Below are positions 10,301 to 18,206 of a DNA stretch of 64,000 nucleotides, piece by piece. Source of the stretch: Mastigias papua (Eukaryota > Cnidaria > Scyphozoa > Rhizostomeae > Mastigiidae); contig OZ025283.1 of NCBI GenBank assembly GCA_964019165.1, forward strand, positions 10,276,481 to 10,340,480, in the 5' to 3' direction. Below the pieces are notes generated by a model. That model was given only the letters and a program-made list of their open reading frames with translations. It was not told where the DNA came from and searched no databases. Numbering within the stretch: position 1 is the first letter of the stretch; every line of letters starts with the position of its first letter. The position numbers and the translations under genes were made by a program.

Positions 10301-11120
10301 CATTTTAGGCCCTTTTCCAGCTACCGACGATGGCAATCGCTATATAATTGTCTTTTCCGATTATTATACAAGATGGCCCGAGGCTTTTGCATTGAAATCT
10401 ATTGAAGCTTCACGTATTGCACATCTATTGGTTGATGAAATTCTGTCTCGACACGGCGCTCCTCGTACACTTTTATCCGATCGTGGATCTAACTTTCTCT
10501 CTTCCATTGTTAAAGAAGTATGCAATCTTATGAACACCAGGCAACTTCATACGACGGCATATCATCCACAAACCGATGGCTTAGTTGAACGTTTTAACGG
10601 CACTCTCGCAGAAGGTTTGTCTATGTATGTAAGTACACACCAGAGAGACTGGGACAAGCATATTCCACTCGTACTGTTTTCTTATCGTGTTTCGCCTAAT
10701 GCCACTACTCACGAGTCACCTTTTTATCTCTTGTATGGTCGTGAACCAAGTTTGCCAATTGACACCGCATTACTTCTACCTTCGCCTAACCTGTCCGCAT
10801 CCGTAGCCGAACATCGTGCTCGCATTGTTAGTAATCTTGAAGAAGCCCAGGCTACCATTCAGTCTAATACGCAACTGGCTCAACAGCGAATGAAAGAACA
10901 ATACGATAAAACCAGCTGCCCTGTCCAATTTACTGTTGGTTCTAAAGTCTGGGTGTACACGCCCAAAACACGAAAAGGTTTGTCGAGAAAACTAACACAT
11001 AATTTTCACGGTCCCTATCGCATCGTCGCGCAGCTTTCGCCGGTACATTTTCGCTTGCGGACATTCGACAATCGACCTGTTTCTGTCCCTGTTCATGCCA
11101 ATCGCATGAAACCATATTAA
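7326..11120 (+). CDS. pol: Pol of gypsy element B (protease, RT, RNase H, integrase)
   Basis: 1264 codons from the first ATG; the natural product is probably a Gag-Pol fusion entering at 7299 by frameshift. The aspartic protease has DTGA at 110-113 and VVLGRDFL at 181-188. The reverse transcriptase catalytic YIDD is at 549-552. RNase H has D698 (YTDAS) and HTDHGSL near 762-768. The integrase zinc finger is H923, H930, C960, C963, and the core is D992, D1052 and E1088 (D,D35E). A GPY motif lies near the end, without a chromodomain. All catalytic residues I looked for are present. The frame stops at TAA 11118-11120, but the same frame stays open for 67 further codons. Confidence 0.95.
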   Translation: MGAQLPESESLAAQIEPDLGEWGRLRMQNYSANKAKCISNISNRSDVNNEVTYDFPDSNSTNLPPAKDVHSNFSAVIPCIHSNSLIPQSKPSNVMIWGTIVQQLTKLLVDTGAAVTVVSERFFMEVLRTCFTRNNDGSLDSVKTANGNVISVAGFVSFPIAIGDGIFQCDASIIPGLTYDVVLGRDFLQRFNAVINVGSCFVTFNEANRIPFIKEDSSPFISEVKVSQTHVIDANCEALIPGYLETASPTPVIGLIEANHSLSDRHNLFGASMLACPANDGHVSIRLINPSDSPVLLHKDTIFGSFVEIAMEDVIIPEDPEPVVASVETALPQSVGISRPQPPPDENFSPSPDLSQSENSRLNSFLCSYDDIFATSNLDLGRTSIIQHKIDTGHARPIKQPPYRVSQQQRAEIDKHIANMLEQDVIRVSSSPWSSPIVLVKKKDGTTRFCVDYRKLNAVTRKDSYPLPRIDDAIDSLSGSNYFTTLDLQSGYHQVAMHPASRDKTAFISHAGLFEYNVMSFGLTNAPPNFQRLMSRVLHGLEWKVCLIYIDDIIVFSKTFDEHLSRLSLVFNRLREANLKLKPSKCHFARRSVKFLGFLVSSEGVSPDPDKLAVVKSFPIPRNVKDVRSFLGLCNYYRRFVEGFAQIASPLNRLTRKNVSFAWTSDCDLAFNELKNRLCSPPILTYPDFTRPFHLYTDASHSALGFILGQEIDGKEHVVAYGGRELSLAETRYSTTEREALAVVDGIKRYQPYLTGRKFYVHTDHGSLSWLMKVKDPTGRLARWALRLQQFDFEIIHRPGAANGNADAISRRSYSLPPSALSATLEPPSLAVIDELSPSLQSLHKLQRQDKDLLEIIQYLETSHLPLQDNRARSLLLSIDSFYLDENGILCHLWSPGKRRVHTLYCQVVIPASLRHEVLVACHDDPTAGHLSSLKTYEKIRMRYYWYGMFKDIEHWCKSCVDCAMKKMPRNRRKAPLLPIPVDGAFDRVAMDILGPFPATDDGNRYIIVFSDYYTRWPEAFALKSIEASRIAHLLVDEILSRHGAPRTLLSDRGSNFLSSIVKEVCNLMNTRQLHTTAYHPQTDGLVERFNGTLAEGLSMYVSTHQRDWDKHIPLVLFSYRVSPNATTHESPFYLLYGREPSLPIDTALLLPSPNLSASVAEHRARIVSNLEEAQATIQSNTQLAQQRMKEQYDKTSCPVQFTVGSKVWVYTPKTRKGLSRKLTHNFHGPYRIVAQLSPVHFRLRTFDNRPVSVPVHANRMKPY

Positions 11121-11324
11121 GATCCCGCTGATCGTCCTCTTGAGCCACTAATAGCCGATCCGTGCTCACCTGATCTTACCGATTCTGATCTTCCTCCCGA
11201 TAGCTTTGCCAACGACCAAGCTATGGATCAATCTATTCTAGATGATTCTGATCGTGGTTCTGACGTTGTCCGGATAACAAGACCTGAAGACACGTATACT
11301 CCAGATTTTATTCGCCCGGTGTAA
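11121..11324 (+). pseudogene. Open pol-frame extension after an internal TAA
   Basis: After the TAA at 11118-11120 the same frame continues for 67 codons to a TAA at 11322-11324. The composition is coding-like and acidic (Asp/Pro/Ser-rich), starting DPADRP and ending with a Tyr/Pro-containing tail as in many gypsy integrases. It may be a pol C-terminus cut off by a recent nonsense change, or be reached by readthrough. It needs no translation of its own. Confidence 0.55.
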
Positions 11325-11360
11325 CTCTTTCTCTCCTCAAGCCAGGAGGCTTGAACTTAC

Positions 11361-11371
11361 GGGGCGAGTGA
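11361..11371 (+). promoter_or_regulatory. Polypurine tract of gypsy element B
   Basis: GGGGCGAGTGA lies immediately before the 3' LTR, where the plus-strand DNA primer is expected. Confidence 0.7.
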
Positions 11372-11811
11372 TGTAAAGAGTATGGACACCACATTTGGTG
11401 CATGATGCAACATTACGTCACCTGTGAAAACGTGTCACCTTGTGACTACGAGGGACCTTGCTATTGGTAGACTTTTTAAAACTATTTCGTAAATTACCCT
11501 TTTTAGCTTATCTTACTTAGCATTTTCTTTATTTAGTAATTTTAGTCATTTAGACCTTTGAACTTTAACTTTTATATAAATAGAGCTGCACTGTAGTCAA
11601 ACTGATGAGTTATTTTATGCTGGTAATGAATAAAGATAGACTGAGCTGACCATTTGCTGTTGATGAGCATCTTGTTTGGGTTGAAAGAAAAGACTTGTTC
11701 TTGCCGTTTACCTGCCGTCGTAAGTTTTATGACATTTTCAGTAGTTTGTTGCCGTTCCCTATTTTATATTATTTACCGTTTAGTTAGACCACGCGAACCG
11801 GTGGTTTAACA
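11372..11811 (+). repeat. 3' LTR of gypsy element B
   Basis: This 440-bp LTR matches the 5' LTR throughout as read. Its AATAAA (11629-11634) would end the genomic transcript. It is followed by the target-site copy CTAT. Confidence 0.97.
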
Positions 11812-11815
11812 CTAT

Positions 11816-11940
11816 ACAAGGACCACATTAGATTATTACTCTATAATGCTGAGGGTCATTAACACTTATTGAAAGTAGAATCAGAGACCTATGACCTATG
11901 ACTATGACCTATGACCTATGACTAATGTGATTCTACTTAC
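11816..11940. other. Remnant of MS4A-like intron 2 with heptamer repeat
   Basis: The sequence next to exon 2 of the leftmost MS4A-like copy resembles intron 2 of the 24-kb copy and carries a short tandem ATGACCT repeat (about 11886-11927). Exons 3 and 4, expected further left, are absent, and the host sequence joins instead to the U0 block. Confidence 0.55.
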
Positions 11941-11969
11941 CAAGCACTTGTTTTGTGTACACTTCAATA

Positions 11970-12771
11970 CAGGCCCGTCGGAACCGGGGGGGCTGGGGGG
12001 GGCTGAAGCCCCCCCAATATTTTGCAACTATTTGCTCTTTAAATTTTCGAGAAAACATTGCAAGGTCATACTATAAATTCGCAAAAATATTAACCAGTTC
12101 AGTTACCAGATATCCCATTTAATCATTTATTGCGTGTTCAAAGAACCAATGTATACTTGATCAGGAACGTTTAATAGCATGAGCGAAGAAAGTGAAGTCT
12201 TGAAAACTTAATATGTTATGCGAAGATGCTGGGAGGGCGTCAGGGTCTGACTTTTATGTTCCATCAACCTTAAAACACTTCGTTGTTGATAGTATTGTTT
12301 GGTAATTTGATTATTTGGTAAGCAGATTTTTGGACAATTTTTGAACAGATGTTTGTGTAGCACACAAAAGCACACAAGCATGGGTGATTGAACAAGAGTG
12401 TTAAGAGGATCGTTAAATATTGTTTTGGCAGTGTTTATGATTTCTTAAGTTGATTGCTGGCATGCATTGCGTGGAGACAGCAGGAAAGTTTTGCTGTCAA
12501 TGACTGCAAAGTATTCCGTTAGCTTTTTCAGCCACAGGTAATGTTAGTAGATGACTGCAAATACATAGATTCCAGCCAATTTACAACTTCCATTTCAAAA
12601 ATTATCTTAAATTCTGTAAATAGTAATTCATCCATTAAAAATGGCAATTTGTATAGCCAGGTTGCTTTCCAGCAATCTAAAGGGTGTGGTCGAACAAAAA
12701 TTCTCCCGGAGCCCAGTGCAGTTTCCTTTATTCACAGCCCCCCCAATATCAATTTCGTTCCGACGGGCCTG
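11970..12771. mobile_element. 802-bp non-autonomous DNA transposon in MS4A-like exon 2
   Basis: Terminal inverted repeats CAGGCCCGTCGGAAC and GTTCCGACGGGCCTG bound the element, and CAATA is duplicated on both sides (11965-11969, 12772-12776). Removing element and one CAATA restores the exon seen in the paralogues. G-rich or C-rich blocks with CCCCCCCAATAT lie just inside each end. There is no transposase frame. The ends and short duplication suggest a hAT-like superfamily, but this is not certain. Confidence 0.9.
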
Positions 12772-12804
12772 CAATATGCACCCAATAATACCATTCGCCA
12801 AGAT

Positions 12805-13400
12805 CTAAAATTAAGAATTACAAGACCTGTTTCACATCAATATTGATAAACCAAATAAATCAAGTTTGAGTCAATGAATGGGACACTTTTTGATAATTCA
12901 CTTGAGCCATGATGGAAGATCTTCAAAAATTCACAATTCATGATGAAAACAACCACAGCACTCCAAATCAAAAGGCCAACAATATTGACCGTCATATTAA
13001 TCTTATCATCTGGCCCTCCAATGCAACAATAAACCAAGAACTTACTACACTAATAGACTGACTCATGAAAAACAATGAAATGAGCAAAATAATAAAATTG
13101 TCAACAGTGAAAAGAAATAATTAAAGAATACACAAAAAACAATGAGAATCGAGGGTGCTAGGCTTTCCACACTGTACACTGATAGTGGAACGGCGATCCA
13201 TTTCAAAGCAATATGTGGCAAATCTGGCAACTGAATTGGCAAATATTTGAAAGTGAACAGTTCTCTAAGTCTTTAGCAGAATAAGTTCCATAACTGACCT
13301 GTATGTAGTGTCGGTTACTCGTAAAGCGTCACGCCTTGTCTACCTAAGCGTTTCTTCACGATTTCGTATGAAGCAATCTTCGAATAGGGTCACTACTTAC
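12805..13400 (-). other. Intron 1 of MS4A-like copy 1
   Basis: This is recognisably the same intron as 21838-23957 of copy 2 (for example the AAGAAATAATTAA and ACAATGAGAATC stretches), but shorter. No exon is seen inside. Confidence 0.6.
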
Positions 13401-13749
13401 CGTCAAACCACACCAAACACCAATCGCAATATGAGTGCCATATTGGACTACAACCACGTTAGCGATCCCAGTTATAAACAACAAGGAGCCAAGAATGCAC
13501 TTCATAATGGAAAATCCCAATATCCAATTGAGTTGAAGTCTATATGGAAACACTTCCCTTTGAATTGGTTGCTGATCAACCACAACAAATGCACTGTCTG
13601 GTTGCTGGCGTGCAAAATAGCCTTGATGATGTTGCGGTATGTATGAAGTTGTCTGCGCCATCTTTCTGGATTCTGCTATTAGTTTTTGTTGCGGAAGTAA
13701 AGCTGATTGACTTCTTCCCACTCTATTCTGTGCCACGGTGACGACCTAA

Positions 13750-14160
13750 TGCATCATGGGACAGTATTCTATCCGGTCAGCTATCTCCATGTAATTGAGG
13801 GGGGCAGGGATGCCTACGCTGGGGAGCAAGGGGGACAGCTGCCCCTCCTGCCCTTTCCAAGGACTTACTTAATTATTTTAGTGCAAAAGTATTTATAATG
13901 CGCCCTCAATAGGGACCTAGCCCCCCTGCCCTCGGTGCGGGCAGGCGTGCCTGGAGGGAGGAGGGGGGCTTATGAAATTTCTTGACCTATGCTACATAAA
14001 AACTCACTTTGAAAAGTCCTTTTCTCCGTACTACTAAAACAACAGTCTAAATTAAAGCATTAGTCTACATCAAGGTCTTAGCCATCATCTGGGGTGTGGG
14101 CTTATTCGAGGGGCCTTGAGCCCCCCTCAAAAGAGGGCCTCCCCTGAGAAATGATTTTGT
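13750..14160. repeat. C/G-rich low-complexity block with CCCCCCT motifs
   Basis: Runs such as AGCCCCCCTGCC and GGGCTTATTCGAGGGGCC resemble pieces of the CCGTAAATCC MITE family and other C-rich repeats. No intact ends were found. Confidence 0.4.
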
Positions 14161-14519
14161 AAATGAGCGCGCCCTTCTGTTCGCAATGGTTTTGCGCCAT
14201 CACTTTTGCTACACAATAGTTCATCCTGTTAAACCTTCATGACGTGTAGTCTTGTACTTAGTGCACTTTGTTTGGTGTGTAATGCTTTCATGCCATTACC
14301 CTGGAGTTCCATTGCATCTCGCTATCAATCTGTTGGTTGTGAATAATGTTTGCTGCATATATTACCTTCAAGTCATCAAATAGTCGCTATTCCTAGTTGT
14401 TATGGTCATAGTCAATCAGTGTAAAATAGTTCATTTGTCCTGACAGTCTCCACGGAGAATTCACCTTAAGATCTCAGATATCTGCATATGAGACAAGAAA
14501 TTGTCATGGCATTGGTATC

Positions 14520-14665
14520 CTTAAACAAAACCTAGAATTTTCCAAAAGAACTTTCAGTATTCTGCGGCTAAATTGTGGAATGATATGCCTTTCCAAATAA
14601 GGAAGAGCCCACAATTTTCGCGCTCAAAAGAAAGCTGAAAGCGTACTTGCAACACTAGCAATTAT
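14520..14665 (+). pseudogene. Relic of a CR1/L2-type LINE reverse-transcriptase C-terminus
   Basis: In one frame the sequence reads YSAAKLWNDMPFQIRKSP, the conserved tail motif of CR1/L2-like LINE proteins. It then shifts frame to KRKLKAYLQH and a stop. It is followed by AT-rich sequence to about 14860 that may be the old 3' UTR. Only this C-terminal scrap is recognisable. Confidence 0.7.
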
Positions 14666-15056
14666 CCCAAAAGCACCGTCTCTAGGAAGAGCAGCAATTA
14701 TTGACTTTTGTATGGTAGTTAGCAGTATTCCTTACTTAAGTTATTTTGTAACATGCTTACATATTTTAATTTATATTCTTATGTATTCATGCTGATAGAG
14801 ATTTTTCGATAAATATTATGTAAGAAAGAACGGTTTAGAGTGTTACAGTGCCCCCTCCAATGATCAAAAAAGTCCATTTTAGGGTAAGTTTTTGGCTCCT
14901 CATTTGTTAGTCGGGCAATTCTGGACAATCTCTTTTCTTTTATCTCGCTCGTTCCTTGCTGCTTTTTGCACCAGAATGATACTAAGCTTGTAATAAATGA
15001 CTAGAATTAAATAGGTCAGAGTGTCTACGCCAATATTTTCTGCTTAGTTTCCTTTA

Positions 15057-15314
15057 TCAGGCTCTTTGATCAAGCAAGCCATTCCCTTGGGTATCTGTGT
15101 GCAACATCCTCCAAATGACAACAATGTAGTGTCGCCCCTGAGTCCACGTCCTGTCAACTATAGAATGACCAGATGATGGGTGGTTGAGGTATAGTGTCAG
15201 GTAGATATGTGTACTTATGTAGATATGTGTAATTATGAAGAGAGAGTTAAGGTAAGTCAAGATTCTACCACTACAACAAAACAGGAAGAGACGAGATACA
15301 AAACATAATAACAT
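15057..15314 (-). pseudogene. Diverged copy of the unknown reading frame at 24.9 kb
   Basis: The nucleotide sequence aligns with 24876-25136 (shared CCAGATGATGGG, GACAACAATG and TCAACTATAGAAT-like stretches), but the frame is not kept, so the derived proteins differ. It supports homology of the two upstream regions. The function is unknown. Confidence 0.45.
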
Positions 15315-15329
15315 CAGACACGGTGATTT

Positions 15330-16660
15330 TCAGAATCTGTAGTTATTGGGTGAATGATGGAAATAAGAAAAAGAAAATCGAGGACCTGTTTTTCCTTATA
15401 TTACTAAAGTGAAGAGCCAAAATATATTCAAGAAGCATAAAAATGAGAGAAAAGTGAACATTAGAAGAAAGTAACACACAGTGAATGTGAATCATTATAA
15501 ATATCCCCTTGAAAGAACGCCAAATAGTAACAGGACGATAAAAATAATAATTCACTCTGTTATAAGGTTTTTTAGGCATATAGTACTGGTTTAACTATAA
15601 TGTGCCAAGCATTAATGATAGCGAAGATTCTTAAAACGACATCAAAATAAAACGCTAAACTGGACATGCATCTTCGCACTGCGTTCCTTGCAGTTGTTAC
15701 ACACATATCCGCCTTGGTAGACGACCAAATCTCTTTCATGATAAAGCTCGACGAAGAACAGCAATTACAGCTACTGCACATGAATTGAACAAACTAAACA
15801 ATATTGACTTAAAATACAGAATAATATGTATCGTACATTGACAGTAAAGACAGTCAAACTCTCACAACTATCTTATCAGCTAAGATATCAACAGGTTCTA
15901 AAGATGTCATCCTATAATATTGCTAGTGCTAACCAGTGAGAACTATCCATTGGGCGTATCTTCTCCTGTTTTACATATATTGTGTGCTTGGGCTCGTATC
16001 CTTGCTTAGACCCTCTATTGCTTCTATGCTGTGTACGTGGAATTCCGTATCCTTGTGAGTAATGGTAACTTGTGTTATAGCACAAATACTGTCACCTCAT
16101 TCAATTTGCCTTCTCTAAATTTACTTCTAAGCTATCTTCTGTAACAGTGTATGGTTATGTACCATAGACACGCTCCTGTTCTAAAGGTGGATACATGAAG
16201 TTTTGTACAACTGAGTGTATTGGTAACGTTCATTTGACACAAATAACGACATAACATTGCATTTGTCTTCTCCTGTTCTACTTATAAGTTCTGCTATGTG
16301 ATATTACGTAGTAAAATGCCGTAGATATTCATATTATTTCTATGGCAGATACGTGGATAAGTTAAGTGCTATATTGAAAGCGTATATCCATGAAATACAA
16401 AGTAAGTTGTAAGTTAACGTAAATTACAAAAATCCATCCTCACGGCAATGAGTCTTTCAAGCGTCCACCTACGAATGAAAATTAAAATAAGAATAAGGGA
16501 GCGGCCGACAAGAATTATGCGTGAAGGAGTGTCATGCTGCTATTAAAATTTGTGTCTTCTCTGAACAACACTGCCAAACTACGTTGTTTTATCACTTCTA
16601 AATAAGAGAAATGGAAACAGCAAATCACATCAGACGGTGAAATTCCCCCCTTTCCCATCC
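15330..16660. repeat. Segmental-duplication block U1, upstream of MS4A-like copy 1
   Basis: Homologous to 25160-27095, and over 15660-16500 also to 4334-5184. Shared landmarks are GAATCTGTAGTTATT, TTTGTACAACTGAGTGTATT and CATCAGACGG. It lacks the CCGTAAATCC MITE found in the other two copies, so it branched off before that insertion. No coding sequence is seen. Confidence 0.8.
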
Positions 16661-16689
16661 AAGCCTATGTAGTATTCGCTAACCTACAA

Positions 16690-18021
16690 TTGCAATATTA
16701 CAGACAGTCTCACTGTATGTATGACAACAAGAAAGCTGCATTCAGGATTAAGAGAGAACTCGGTGAATGGTTATACACACAGAAGGGTGTTCGACAAGGA
16801 TGCATTCTACCACGGGATCTGTTGAATCAGTATAGTGAAAGGAAAACAAGAATGTGTGATAGAGTCGATGTGGAAGGAATGAACTGAAATAGCTTAAGAT
16901 AAGCGGATGACACAGCATTGCAGACAGTGAGAAAAAGCTGCAGCAGTTGTTGGATGTTGTAACAAGCGAGAGAGAGAACGTTGGCTTGAAGATAAATTGT
17001 GAAAAAACATGTGATGGGTGCAAATAAAAACGTAGCCTGATTGAGAACAGGGCGCAGATAGAGCAAGTGGATCATTTCAAACACATGGGCAGGTAGATAA
17101 CATCGGGTAGGAGATCTAACATTGATATTAAATGTAGAACTGGTTAGGTAAAGCGAGCGATCATGGATATGAGAAAGGTATTGTTTGCATGGAAGTTAGG
17201 ACTTGCAGTAACGAAGCGTTTGCTGAAGTGCTATCTTTGGTCAGTGCTACACACCTGATTATAGGAATATAGTCTATAAGAATATAGGCCATAAGAAATC
17301 AAGGCTCAAATTCTCTGAATTTAACAATAAGTTAAGAATAATGCAAGGCTCAAGCTTCATCATGGTTTAGATTTTCTGCTGATTTGAGTTATTTTTAGAA
17401 AACTAAACAAAAGTAAGCTTCAGTTATCCTGTCTGGGGCTCGATACACTATGATGCGACTCAGCACCTCTTCATGGGGTGTCACCTACACACTTTCTAGT
17501 ATAAGAAGATAGTCTATATGAGAATCAATGCTCAAAATCGCTATAAATTAAGAGTAATTTAAGAATTTTCTTTGGCTCAAAATAAAAAAAATTTCAAATA
17601 TTGAGGCTCAGCGAAAAACTACGGATTCTTATAACAAAGTGTGTAGTATATGGGCGTGAGTCCTTGATAACAAGCAAGAATGTGTGAAGGTAGCAGACAT
17701 GTGGTTCTGGAGAAAGACTATGAGGATATCATGGACAGGAAGATGACGAATGAAGTAGTGTTGGAATGGATGAAAACAGACAGACAGTTTTTGACCACTA
17801 TCAGAGGAAAGGAGTGGAGTTTCATTGGGCAAGAGTTGAGAAGAGAAAGAGGGATAGAGAGGAATATTTTCGAGGTTGAAATGGCAGGGAGAAGAACAAA
17901 AGATAAACAAAGATTGAAGATACTGGATTGGATGATGGAGAGATTAAGGGCTAACGATGGAAAACAGCTAAGCAAGATTGCAAGGGACAGGAAAAGATGG
18001 AGGGAGAGCGTACCGCCATGA
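16690..18021 (+). pseudogene. Broken non-LTR retrotransposon reverse-transcriptase relic
   Basis: A reverse-transcriptase block (KGVRQGCILPRDLLNQYSE) is followed after frame changes by ADDTAL and VGLKINCEKT-like pieces (to about 17030). A 113-codon piece from 17680 has the C-terminal pattern of such elements (KMTNEVVLEWM, WSFIGQELRRE, MAGRRTKDKQRLKILDWM). Stops and frameshifts make it non-functional. Between the halves (about 17255-17640) lies an AT-rich insert of the repeat family also seen at 40650-41020. Confidence 0.8.
17255..17640. repeat. AT-rich interspersed repeat inserted in the LINE relic
   Basis: The left part has ATAAGAAATCAAGGCTCAAA and the right part ATTGAGGCTCAGCGAAAAAC followed by TTCTTATAA. 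The same end motifs occur at about 40650-41020. It interrupts an otherwise collinear LINE relic, which indicates mobility. Exact ends and target duplication were not resolved. Confidence 0.5.
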
Positions 18022-18206
18022 TTCGTCTACGGTATTCGATGACAAGACAATACAACAAGATCATTGCATAACCCGTTAAAAGAAACTTTTAAAAAACCTA
18101 TTCTGACATTGGCATCAATGCATTAAACTTGTTTCACATTCTTCAACCAAGATATTATTCAATGACATCTTAATCCCATAAACCGGAAAAGACCAATATA
18201 TACAAT

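Larger units (their letters stand above)
5359..11811 (+). mobile_element. Complete Ty3/gypsy retrotransposon B
   Basis: The element is 6453 bp with two 440-bp LTRs between which I found no difference, flanked by the 4-bp target duplication CTAT (5355-5358 and 11812-11815). The order is LTR, primer-binding site, gag, pol, polypurine tract, LTR. Gag is open, and pol is open through the integrase and beyond. Pol lies in the -1 frame relative to gag, with a strong frameshift signal at the junction. Matching LTRs and open frames point to a very recent insertion. The only suspicious lesion is a TAA near the C-terminus of pol, followed by 67 more open codons. Confidence 0.97.
11941..13661 (-). pseudogene. 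MS4A-like gene copy 1: exons 1-2 only, exon 2 split by a transposon
   Basis: Exon 1 (13661-13401, 87 codons) starts MAQTTSYIPQ and ends WCGLT before GTAAGT. It encodes the first membrane segment (NWILGFSIMKCILG...) and the start of the second. Exon 2 is present as two pieces, 12804-12772 and 11964-11941, together 57 bp once an 802-bp insertion and its CAATA duplication are allowed for; that matches the 19-codon exon 2 of the other copies. Its donor (GTAAGT) remains. Exons 3 and 4 are not found to the left, where two gypsy elements and an upstream-type block lie. The copy is therefore very probably dead, though exon 1 itself is undamaged. The closest relative is the copy starting at 24218. Confidence 0.85.

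Noticed and set aside
12541..12846. 101-codon plus-strand frame
   Set aside because: It runs across the right end of the DNA transposon into the broken exon, has no recognisable domain, and lies antisense to the MS4A-like exon.
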